This document shows, in pieces, positions 39,611 through 48,722 of a stretch of 64,000 bases of DNA. Location: assembly GCA_027579435.1 (NCBI GenBank), contig JANBPK010000725.1, positions 186,001-250,000 on the forward strand. Direction: 5' to 3'. This stretch comes from Candolleomyces eurysporus. Taxonomy: Eukaryota; Basidiomycota; Agaricomycetes; Agaricales; Psathyrellaceae. The notes below the pieces were generated by a model, which saw only the letters and a program-made list of their open reading frames with translations, was not told the origin of the DNA and made no database searches. The position numbers were made by a program, and so were the translations under genes. Position 1 is the stretch's first letter; each line of letters opens with the position of its first letter.

Positions 39611-40513
39611 ACCCTGTGACAGCACGAGTTTATGTCCTTTTCCATTTTCCATCACCGAAAGGCCTCAGAACCTGCTATGTGCAGCAATGGTCCACTGCCC
39701 ACAAGTGTAAAAATGAACAGGGATGAATGATATTATGAACAATGGAGAAAATTGACCACATTAATGAACAGTCTCATGGATGGACAAGAGAAGTGAACCG
39801 AAAAGGGGAAACCAGAAATTGCAAGCTGAGATGATGTAAATAGCAGTATGCAGGCTTAGTACATCTGACTGTCACACCCAGGTCAAAAAGCCCTAGAATT
39901 GTCACCGACAACAATGATGATAACTATGACAACTTGAATCCCAGCTTGGGAAGCAATTGAAGTTGGATTGAAAAAAANGTTGCTGTCAAAGATGAGTATA
40001 CTATCACTGTCGGAATTGAACTGCTTCAATACCATTTCATTCTGCATACTGTTACTCAAGATTCGACGGATTCGTGGGGGAAGGAGGTTGGGATTTTGGT
40101 TGGAGTTGAGGCCATGCTACAAGAGCTATCAGCCACATGAACATGGTCAAGCAAAGAAAGAATACACACCAAAGGCTGACTGTAGCTCATCGCAACAATA
40201 AATCTTTGATGAAGAAGTGTTGGAGGTGGTGGTTGATTGTTGAGCGAAATGGTGCTCATTTGAATTCTTGCTGGGTGACTCATTGCTCATGTTTGTAAAC
40301 AATAAATAGGTTCCACCACCTCGTGATGGTTAAGGGTTTTCAAAACCTGCAGGGTTTGCAGGTAAGGGTACTGTCCAAGTGTCAGGGTAGATGGTCCCCT
40401 GCGCACAAGCTTTAAAATAAGCCAAAAAGTGTCTAAAACAGCCCAGAATTGGCCAAATTATGCGCAACTTATTAGTATTTTTGGTGAATCTCGCAAAATT
40501 CCTCTTGCTCACA

Positions 40514-41133
40514 TAGTGTTCCTCATGGGTAAGCCTTACCCACTGGGTATGCAGTCACGGGTATGGTTAAGGGTTTTGCTACCTGCAATCTTCAAAACGG
40601 GCCCAAGAACATCCCAAACAGACAAGAATTGACCAAGATAAAGTCAATTTAAGTGAATTAGTGCAAATTGACCATATCTCCATCAGTTCCGGTCCGTGTT
40701 CAGTGATCTAAAGCTCTACCTGTGCGGATTATCAGTGTTCACCATGGGTAAGGCTTACCCGCTGGGTAAATGGGTACAGGTAGTGGCAGGTACAGGTACA
40801 GATCGATCTAGCCTTACCCATGAGCTTCAAAACAAGCCTTTATACAGCTCAAACAGTCAAGAACTGACCAAGATATGAATGGTATAAATAAATCACTTGT
40901 ATCTTGCCCAATTCTAACCCGTTTGGGCTGTTTTTGGGCTCGTTTTGAGCGGATTACCCGCAGGTAGACGGGTAGAATACATGGTGGGTACAGTTACGGG
41001 TTAGCCTGAAGTTACCTGCTGGTAACCTGTGTTGATCAGTACAGATTATCCATGGGTACACAGCTAGGATATGCAGCAGGTACAGGTGTGGGTAGGGTCA
41101 AAGTTACCTGCTGGTAATCCACAATGATCACTA
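40514..41133 (+). mobile_element. hAT-like MITE, copy D, interrupted by copy E
   Basis: Begins TAGTGTTCCTCATGGG and ends GATCACTA, with a perfect 8-bp target duplication TGCTCACA (40506-40513 and 41134-41141). Removing the nested copy and its duplication leaves 303 bp, the normal size of the family. Confidence 0.9.
40733..41041 (+). mobile_element. hAT-like MITE, copy E, nested in copy D
   Basis: A 309-bp element beginning CAGTGTTCACCATGGG and ending GATCAGTA. It is flanked by CGGATTAT and CAGATTAT, an 8-bp target duplication with one mismatch, inside copy D. Confidence 0.85.
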
Positions 41134-41149
41134 TGCTCACAAAGTGGCC

Positions 41150-42137
41150 AATTTTCCAAGGTCAATTTTCCAATCTCCGTATTTTTGCAACCAGCTATTT
41201 TAGAGCTATAATTCCAGTATCTTTAGAATCACCTTTTTCAGTAGAATTGCACAGTATATATTTCATTGTAAAGGGTTAAAGAGTCCTCAAAATCGTGATC
41301 TCAGTCATTTTTGCTCATTTCTTCCAGCTTGGTGGGGATTTCATGTATTCTGCTAAGGTAGATTTATGGATTTCATCTTTTGTCTATTTTATATCACACA
41401 ATGCAAAATTTCTGGCAATAAACAATCAAGGAGTGACCAAAATCCACTTTGAGGTGTTGGAGGAGTAGTGGGCTAGGAGCAAAGGTTATTAGCCCATTCA
41501 TTCTGCTGCTGATTTTGTTCATATAAATCAAAAACATCACTTGAATATCCCTCCCGCTTGTGCAATAAAAAGGATTGGTGGAAATCTGCCAGGAAATGAC
41601 CAAATTTGACAGCCTGGTATCTGATCTAACATCACTGGATTGGGCACCCTGCCTCAAGACCCAGATCTTGGTCATTTCCTGGACAATTTCCACCAATTTT
41701 TTTTTTNGTTTTTAAAAGTGGAAGGCATAAACATGTTATTTAATTGATTTATCTGAACAAAATCAGCTGCAGAACCAGTGGGCTAGAGCCAATAACCTTT
41801 CCTCCTAGCCCACTACTCCTCCATCACCTCAAAGTGGATTTTGGTCATTCCTCGATTGTTTATTCAGATTTTTTGCACTTTACAATGTAAAATAGACAAG
41901 AGATAGAATTTATAAATTTACTTCCGCAAAATGCATGAAAGCCCTGCCAAGTTCAAAGAGATGAACCAAAATGACCCAAGATTGCAATCTTGAGGACTCT
42001 TTAACCCTTTCACAATGAAATCTATATTGTGCAATTCTACTCAATAAAGTGATTCTGAAGATACCAAAATTACCACTCTACAATGGCTGGTCACAGAGAT
42101 CTGTGGGTTGGAAATTTGACCTTGGAAGATTAGTTGC
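41150..42137. repeat. Foldback element: ~1 kb imperfect palindrome
   Basis: Two inverted arms of about 450-470 bp around a centre near 41640. The outer ends share TTTTCCAAGGTCAATTTTCC (left) and its near reverse complement (right). Middle parts share AAAATCCACTTTGAGGTG and AGTAGTGGGCTAGGAG words in inverted order. Inner ends share ATTGGTGGAAAT and ATTTCCACCAAT. No open reading frame. An N at 41707 follows a T-run. Confidence 0.8.
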
Positions 42138-42507
42138 TGCACATGCACAAGGGATTTTTCTGTGTTCACTGAAAACAGCAAAAGTAGATTGCTTATAATT
42201 CACTTGGTTCTGAACCAAAAACATATTTTTGGACTTGTTTTGAAGTTAAAACCCATGAGACTGCTGATAAGAGTAGGCATAAGTAAGGGCCAGGATAAGT
42301 ATACCACTATCTGCAGGTTACCCTTGAGAATCTCTGCAGTCTTACAGATACATAGTGGTACAAATAATGAGGACTTGGAAATGAGTGCTCCCAACTCCTA
42401 GGGCAACATATAGAGCCTCATACCAAGGCAATTTTTGTACCAGCATGAGATCCCAGGACAATGTCAGTCTCAGACTTGCACTTCTGGTGGTTGTCAAGAG
42501 TAACCCA

Positions 42508-42772
42508 TAGTGTTGATCATGGGTTACCAGCAGGTAACTTTGACCCTCCATGTACCCATGGGTAACCTGCACAGGCAGAGCTTTAGATTGTCCAAAATGG
42601 ACCAGAACTGACCAGGATATGGTCAATTTAACTTAAATTGACTGTATTTTAATCGAGTCTTGTCTGTTTGGGATGTTCTTAGGCTTGTTTCAAAGATTGC
42701 AGGTAAGAAAATCCTTACATGTAAACCCTACCCAGCTACCTGGCAGGTAAGGCTTACACACGAGGAGCACTG
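42508..42772 (-). mobile_element. hAT-like MITE, copy F (inverted)
   Basis: A 265-bp inverted copy, from TAGTGTTGATCATGGG to CGAGGAGCACTG on the plus strand. Flanks GTAACCCA and ATAACCCA form an 8-bp target duplication with one mismatch. Confidence 0.8.
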
Positions 42773-44209
42773 ATAACCCATGGGTAGTGGTGTATCTACC
42801 TTAAACCTTATCCATGCAGGACCACTGACTTGCTATGGTTTCCATAACATACATATATACTTGCCAGTAGCAGGACAGCCAAGCTGTTCTGTTGTGTTCT
42901 TTTTACTGTAGCATCTATGGGTGATGATTCTGATCTGCTTATAATCCAATACTGCCCTTGCTTGCAAACTGCAGGTTATAAATTAAAAAGAGCCCAAAAA
43001 CATGATTTTTCAGCCAGAACAGTATGAGAGTGAGCTACAAGTGATTGAATTAAATTGCTCATAACTCACCCATTCTTTGGACATTTTTAGGCTTGTTTAA
43101 AGCTTGCAGGAAAGAAACCATCTACCCTGAACCTTACCTGCAGTACATTTATCTGAAAACCCTGTGGGCTTTGAAAAACTTTGACTGTCGCTATGCACTT
43201 CTGTCACCACTTCCATTTTCCAAACTCTTGCTTCATTGCCAGGAGACAATCAGACCTTGTTCATTTTCGCTGTTATCTATGTAGTCCAATACTTGTACTT
43301 CCTTTAGCACCAGGAATTCAAGCAGGATAAGGTTTCAAGAAAGAGTGGCAATAGAAGGTTATCTTTGGTTGCAACTTGGGTCAAGGCTCTCCTGGTATCA
43401 TTTGTTATAGAGTGAGTTGTAGACTTTGTTGTCAAAGAGGTTGCTCAACCCTTATTTAGAGCAACCGGAATTAACTGCATCCACTCGTCCTGCTTATTGT
43501 CATTGTCATCCCCAAATGGTGAACTAACACCCAAAATTGACCCCAAAAGTTCCGTTTATATCTTATTTTCCTTGACTGCCTGTGACCTGGTTCAGGCAAA
43601 GTTTGGGTCATTTTTGACTGAACCTGAAGCTGACCTTGAACAGCAATTTTTGAAAATAACAAACCTTGAACGCAAACCTCAGGCCACTAAGCTTAGTTCA
43701 AACTGGTTCAGACCAAATTTATTAATATTTTTGATTATCTTGCAACCTAACTCATTACTTTCTATTTTGTGTAAATTTAAATCTAAACAACAAAATAAAC
43801 CAATCTTAGACTTGAACTGAACCAGAAACTAGGTGAAATTTGAAGAAGATTTTGCTCACTGGTAAAACTGAGGTTCAGGAAATTTCAAAATTTATCAGAC
43901 CTGTGAACCTCAAACCTGGTTTGAGCCAGGTTTGGGGTTTCTCTGAACCGGACTGCAAGCAGCCTATACCCTCCCTGAATACCTGACCAAACTGTGCTTT
44001 CTTGGTGTAGGCAGAGCCTGAGGACCAAAGTGGGCCGGTAAACCTAGTCCGCGTTGGTACTGTTAACAGGTCTCATGGAGTCTGGCACCCTGCCTAACAT
44101 TTCTCCTAAACTGAATCCCGATGGTTCCTATGCTACTGTAAGATGCTAGTCTTCCACTTTTGCTGTATCTCTAATCCCTTGTCCCCTGAAAGACTCCCAT
44201 GGTGTCACG

Positions 44210-44623
44210 GTGGTGAGATGGAGCCTGCCACTTCTTTGTCATACACAAGTCATTGGTATCTACATCGACAATCAGCTCATTAAACACATTTGTGAATGCC
44301 AAAGAGGAAGCGCTGTGGAGGACCTGCATAGCCTCAGGCTCCCCTTGGTGGTATTCCCAGTGGTATTGTTGTGGCCCATGGGTAAAGGAGGTACCAAAAG
44401 AGCAAGAGGTGGCAGAGGGCGAGTTCTCCCCACTACCCCAGCCCTCACTTCTGATGATGATGTCGAAGAGAAGTCTGAGAAACGGGTGTCGAGCCCCGTC
44501 ACACTTGCCGGAATCGATCGAGCACCCTGGCTCTCGCTGTATACTACGTCAAACACTGATATCGGGGAAGTCTATGACATTGGAGGGACTTCCGATCTCT
44601 ATCAGGGTGTGGAGGTGGCTTGA
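44210..44623 (+). other. Open stretch of unknown origin at the island edge
   Basis: A 137-codon open frame including a basic Gly/Arg block (GGTKRARGGRGRVLPTTP) and an acidic block (TSDDDVEEKSEK). It regains CpG sites compared with the island. It stops just before the decayed TPR-like copy and may be a transposon-ORF relic or part of a chimeric reading frame. No family recognised. Confidence 0.25.
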
Positions 44624-44675
44624 CGAGCTCGACACGCGAGGCGAGGTCGGCAACCGGGCAGGATGTTTGGATGCC

Positions 44676-45240
44676 GGAACAGGGAGAATAAGGGACACCA
44701 CCAAATATGCACGAGTGGTAGAGCTGAACTGTGAGGAGGGTCCGCGGATTCAACTTGCCAGTATCACTTTGGCGAACGCACGCGCATCACGCCACATCGA
44801 GCCTACTATCCAGGAGCTGGACGAGGCTATAGGTCTCTCTCGAAAGTCACCCGGAGCACCTCGCCAGCGTAGCAGGCGCCATTTGTCTCCGTTGTGAAGA
44901 GAGGAGAGAGGTGGCAAAAAATGGAACCACGGTTCGTGACGTCCGGCGATAACAGGTGGAATTCGCGTGTCGCTAACAACATGCATACATTTACGTCGAG
45001 AAGGCCAACAATAAGAATGACGGGGCCGACTACGAGAGTGCTCGTAAAAACTACCTGAAAGCGGTCGAGACGAGGTCCGATCTAGGCGACGCAAACGAAA
45101 ATTGGATATGACAGAGACCAAGCCGAAGCGGTGACGGAGATAATCGCGAGGTTGAAGGACGAAGTCAAGCCCTCGTCAGGGAGGAGACTTACCCCGAAAC
45201 CAAAATCGACGGCTTGAGTTTCGCTTTAGGGGAGGACGTT
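44676..45240 (+). pseudogene. Decayed 3' half of the TPR-like gene
   Basis: Matches 31320-31936. Starts in the repeat region (YARVVELNCEEGPRIQ; IEPTIQELDEAIG) and then loses frame several times through small deletions, for example in the region matching NNIAYIYVEKANN. The anchor and first half are absent. It is not flanked by N bases, so the breaks look real. Confidence 0.75.
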
Positions 45241-45371
45241 GTCGATTGGTGTGTTTAGTCTTCGTATGCTATTATGATGTCCGTGTTTCCGAGTCGTACG
45301 TATGTAGCAGGATATTCGTAGTCTGTGATCGTCTTTCTATGTCGTCCGATTTGTTTTCTGTACCTCGAGCT

Positions 45372-46134
45372 TTATTCTTGTTTCATCCTTGTAGAGTTGA
45401 ACCAGTGCCGGAAAACCAAAAACGCAACGGCACCGAAGACTATGGTGATAATAGCAATGGCCCTGGTCCCGAATACAGAGGTTTCTTTTTCAACCTACCA
45501 AAATACCATGAACACAAATGCGGACGATGACAGAAAAATGGGGCAGCAAACGTACCACGGACGTAAATGGTGACAATATAGGAATCGTGAAGTGAGATGG
45601 CAGGCCTGCCAACCAGTGCCGCTGAACGTTGGCCGCGTGTCGCGTATGGTGGGTTGCGAGATAGATAATAACTAGAACGAGTACCGCGATCACGGTCGCG
45701 AGAACAAGCTAACATGGTGGAGGTCCTCTTCAGCCAGAGTTCAATCCGAGAGGAACACACAGCACGTACCACAAGTTTTTCCAAATACGCGTGCTTTTCC
45801 TTGTGCTGTTGCATTAGATTCTCCAATTCGCGCTGCAACGTCAAAGATTAGTTCAGTTCATCATCCGATTGACAGCACTCACAGTTCGTTTTACTTCCTG
45901 AGTGTATGACATACTCTTGAGCTCACGATGGTGCGTTTGCTGGGCAGAAAGCAAGGCCTCTGCCTTCAGAGCTCGGGTGGCCCAGAGCTGTTCCCTGGCA
46001 GTGAGTGGTTCCAACGTCTCGACTGCGTTGTATCCATTGTTATGAGCAAATTTGGAGGAAACGACAGCGCCAGATTTGCTGGGAGAGCTAGGCTGAGAGA
46101 TTGGCTGGGGACCCGGTTTCTTGAGTTTATTCAT
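45372..46134 (-). CDS. Two-helix membrane protein with coiled coil, unknown function
   Basis: Four exons join in frame. Exon 1 begins MNKLKKPGPQPISQPSSPSK, a polar, probably disordered start, then a helical charged stretch (LTAREQLWATRALKAEALLS; HHRELKSMSYTQEVKR). Exon 2 continues the likely coiled coil (RELENLMQQHKEKHAYLEKL). Exon 3 carries the first membrane helix (LVLATVIAVLVLVIIYLATH). Exon 4 starts after GGTAG (VVEKETSVFGTRA), carries the second helix (IAIITIVFGAVAFLVFRHWF) and ends STRMKQE-stop. It converges with the TPR-like pseudogene just downstream. A decayed copy lies at 32065-32652. No family recognised. Confidence 0.7.
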
Positions 46135-46246
46135 TCATATGTGGATGAGAGGAAGGTTGAGAGTTGTTTTGAAGTTCAACATGGCCGAATCCAGTTGATT
46201 CGCCGCCAAAGGAACATGATGACAGTAGCCCCTACACATCCAATAA

Positions 46247-46318
46247 TCCTTCTTAGCTCAGTTGGTAGAGCGCGTCACTAGTAATGACGAGGTCAGTCGT
46301 TCGAGTCGGCTAGAAGGA
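46247..46318 (+). tRNA. tRNA-Thr, anticodon AGU
   Basis: A full cloverleaf. The acceptor stem TCCTTCT pairs with AGAAGGA; the D arm has GCTC/GAGC; the anticodon stem CGTCA/TGACG encloses the loop CTAGTAA with anticodon AGT at 46280-46282; the T arm has AGTCG/CGGCT around TTCGAGT. There is no intron. The A-box region (TAGCTCAGTTGGT) and B-box region (GTTCGAGTC) needed for RNA polymerase III are present. Confidence 0.93.
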
Positions 46319-46658
46319 ATAAGTTTTTAGACAAGACTCGAAGCATTCTTTTTTTTTAATTTCTATTCGACCCAGTACACAGTCCTTCAGATTCCCCGTG
46401 AAATTGAAACAGATCCCCAAATATACATGGAAGGTTGTAACTATCGTATCCGTATTCCCAGCTGAGCCCACCCCCCNTCGTCTCCACGGCGTGCCCATGT
46501 TCCGTGGTGAGCTCCAGCAACGTCAACTAGAAGTGGTCATGCCTGTTGAAAGGGCACAGGACCGCGGCATTCTGAAGCATAAAAGTTGGCCAAAAATGGT
46601 GTAGGTCAGGCGCTTTTGAAAGAATTTTATCCTCTCCGCTCCAGGTTGATTGCTCCAA
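46319..46658. other. Spacer between the tRNA and the beta-sandwich gene
   Basis: Holds the Pol III terminators and the 3' region of the next minus-strand gene. One N at 46477 follows a C-run. No gene seen. Confidence 0.5.
46324..46328 (+). terminator. RNA polymerase III terminator of the tRNA gene
   Basis: Run of five T starting six bases after the tRNA 3' end; a longer T-run follows at about 46349-46357 as a possible back-up. Confidence 0.6.
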
Positions 46659-48202
46659 CTACGGTTTGCTGAGTTCCGCCACTACGTGAATAGTCAGAAA
46701 TGTCGAGAGGATTAGCATGGAAAAAGAGAATGCTCACACCCTTTCGCCTTCTTCCTTCGCGCTCGCCAGGAGGTCCATAGGTACCACAAGAAGAGAGCAA
46801 TTGCGATGCCAAGGATGATGAGACCAATCTTCAGACCGGTGGATTTCAACGCTGCGCCTTGCTTCTTGAACTGCCTTACAGAGAGCTTTGTGTGGGGGTT
46901 TCCGGTGGTGATAACATAGTCCAAGAAGAAGGGCTAAGGTGCCAATGTTAGTTATGACAGGACACGAGGCGTTCATCAGGGAGACGCACTTGCGAGTCGG
47001 AGGCATTGACAACCGTAACGTTGAGAATATGCGGTGTTTCGGACACTTCGGTGAAGTTGTGTTGGAAAAAGAGCTGGTGCATTGCCCAATCGTCTGACGA
47101 ACTCGTTCGATTCAAGAGCTGGACCGGGCTGGGAGCGGACCCATCAACAGAGAATGTCGCGGAAACCACTCCGGGTGAGGGGTTGAAGGCGCCATAGACG
47201 GAGATGCTGTTACCTTCAGTCCGGGTGAGTTATTTTGCAGACGGCTAGAGACGAGAAGACATACCGACGAAATCAATGGCAAAGGACGACCCGATTTGCC
47301 CTGTTGATGTATATGTGTCGTTAAATGGGAGTGCTGATAGGTCGAAGTTTTCCGCTGGGGTCCATGGGCCTGAGAAATTGAATGAGGGGTTGGTGTCGTC
47401 GTAGATAAGCTGCCTTCCGTCGAATTTTGTATTGGCAACTGGTGTGTAGATCAAATAGTCGACGATGAGCTGCCCTTGCTGGGGTTCCAGCAACACGGTG
47501 TGAGGCCCAGACAGAACACCAAGGTCAAAAATCTTCACTCCTTTCTGTGTGGGGATGGGAACGGTGAGCGACAGCGTGGAATGAATTATTGAATGGAACG
47601 CTCACCCTCCCTGATGGTGCCCCTCCAGTGGCGTCGGGAGGGGTGTATACTGTTCTGTCCATGAAGCTCTTCATCGTCAGTGACCTATCGAGCGTTCCGT
47701 ACAATTCAAGTCCCATCCCTGTATCATGGGTGAGATTCATGCATTTTTCAAGCGCTGAGCGCGGCACGTACCTGTGAAGTTGAACCTGAAAGAGGGTGTC
47801 CCGTCTCCAGTCCTGTCCGTATGACAGACATATTGGGACCCTCCGAATGCATTCCTAGAATTGTTGCTGGTATCGAGTTCCCATTGCGTGCCATTGAAGA
47901 GAATTTCTGGGCTTGTGCAGTCGACAAAAACGTGGGGGNTTATCCATCAGCGACCGAGTCTAACGGTCTGCAAGAAAGACCAAGCTGGGCAGGGTATGGG
48001 TGTCGGCTAGAGGGGGTACGGGAGGAGCGCTGCTGGGGAGAGGGAGAGAACAGGTGGCATCAGTCAAGGGGTAGTGCTCTGGAAATGGGAGACAGTCGCT
48101 GGCGGGCATCATGCCTACTGTCAATAAGTACCAAACTGCGGGACTTATTCCACATTCAGTCCGGACCGATCTTGGCACTTTGATTGTTGTCAAACCGGTC
48201 AT
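46659..48202 (-). CDS. Single-pass membrane protein with extracellular beta-sandwich repeats (copy 1 of cluster)
   Basis: Exons encode beta-rich, N-glycosylatable domains outside the cell: VFVDCTSPEILFNGTQWELD to SFRFNFTG, then LELYGTLDRSLTMKSF, then KIFDLGVLSGPHTVLLEP to VDYLIYTP, then NPSFNFSGPWTPAENFDLSA to SSFAIDFVG, then SISVYGAFNPSPGVVSATFS to VVNASDSQ. A membrane helix follows (IGLIILGIAIALFLWYLWTS) and then a short basic tail (RARRKKAK) ending VAELSKP-stop. This layout of repeated strands (VYG...SG.W...G.SF.F.F.G) recurs in many Agaricomycete membrane proteins of unknown role. The 5' end is unclear: N 47939 after a G-run breaks the first exon and no signal peptide was fixed, so 48202 is provisional. 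Confidence 0.68.
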
Positions 48203-48722
48203 ACTTGGTGCCTTGGCGCTAAAAAAAACCTGCAGTTATTCTTAGAGCTCGGCTGGCTATGAGGGCAGTAATGGCCGTTATAGCTCATGCTGTAAGTTGC
48301 TGCTACAAACCTCGTTCCTCTGGCATACTTTGTAACGGCCAAGAAACTATTGCGTGGTTCAGGGAAACTTCCTAGACACCGATAATACAGCGACGACATT
48401 CGAACCTCAAGGTATGCCGCTCAACCAACGCTGCTCAGCGGTGTGATATGTATCCTTACAGCAACTGAGCTGCATTGGGGACGAGGTAAATTCCTCTCAA
48501 AACCTTCCAGAAATGACACTAACCCGCAAACTGTGACGCTCTTTCAACGACTGAAGAAAATAGGGGGGNAAGAAAAATAGAAACTTAATGGTTTGACAGA
48601 CTGAGGAAGGCAGGAAGGAGGCGATTCTCCGATGGAGCCGGGTAAAATTGGCGCCTCACCGTACAGTGACGAGTTGAGGTGGAGAAGTTACGGGCAGAAG
48701 CGAAGCCTCGCCGGCGCCGGCG
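48203..48722. other. Spacer between cluster copies 1 and 2
   Basis: Presumed promoter of copy 1 and 3' region of copy 2. One N at 48569 follows a G-run. No gene seen. Confidence 0.45.

Larger units (their letters stand above)
32700..44675. other. Transposon island, CpG-poor and AT-rich
   Basis: About 12 kb with no host gene recognised, filled with a pogo element, MITE copies, a foldback palindrome and relics. CG dinucleotides are visibly rare except inside the pogo element. Stretches not assigned elsewhere (32700-34920, 42780-44200) hold degenerate repeat words shared across the island. These include a GGTTC/GAACC-rich stretch at about 43560-43980 and a purine-rich plus strand at 34370-34900. 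Confidence 0.75.
44676..46190. repeat. Segmental duplication, right copy
   Basis: Direct, diverged copy of 31320-32700. The left breakpoint near 44676 (GGGAGAATAAGGGAC) is sharp: upstream sequence does not match the TPR-like gene. The right limit is approximate and lies about 60 bp before the tRNA gene. Confidence 0.85.

Noticed and set aside
37920..41133. Repeated GGGTAAG / TTACCC words taken as telomere-like repeats
   Set aside because: They are irregular and always part of the MITE ends and subterminal repeats; no tandem array exists.
43560..43980. GGTTC/GAACC-rich stretch as a separate MITE
   Set aside because: Several short inverted words exist but no clear ends or target duplication could be fixed.
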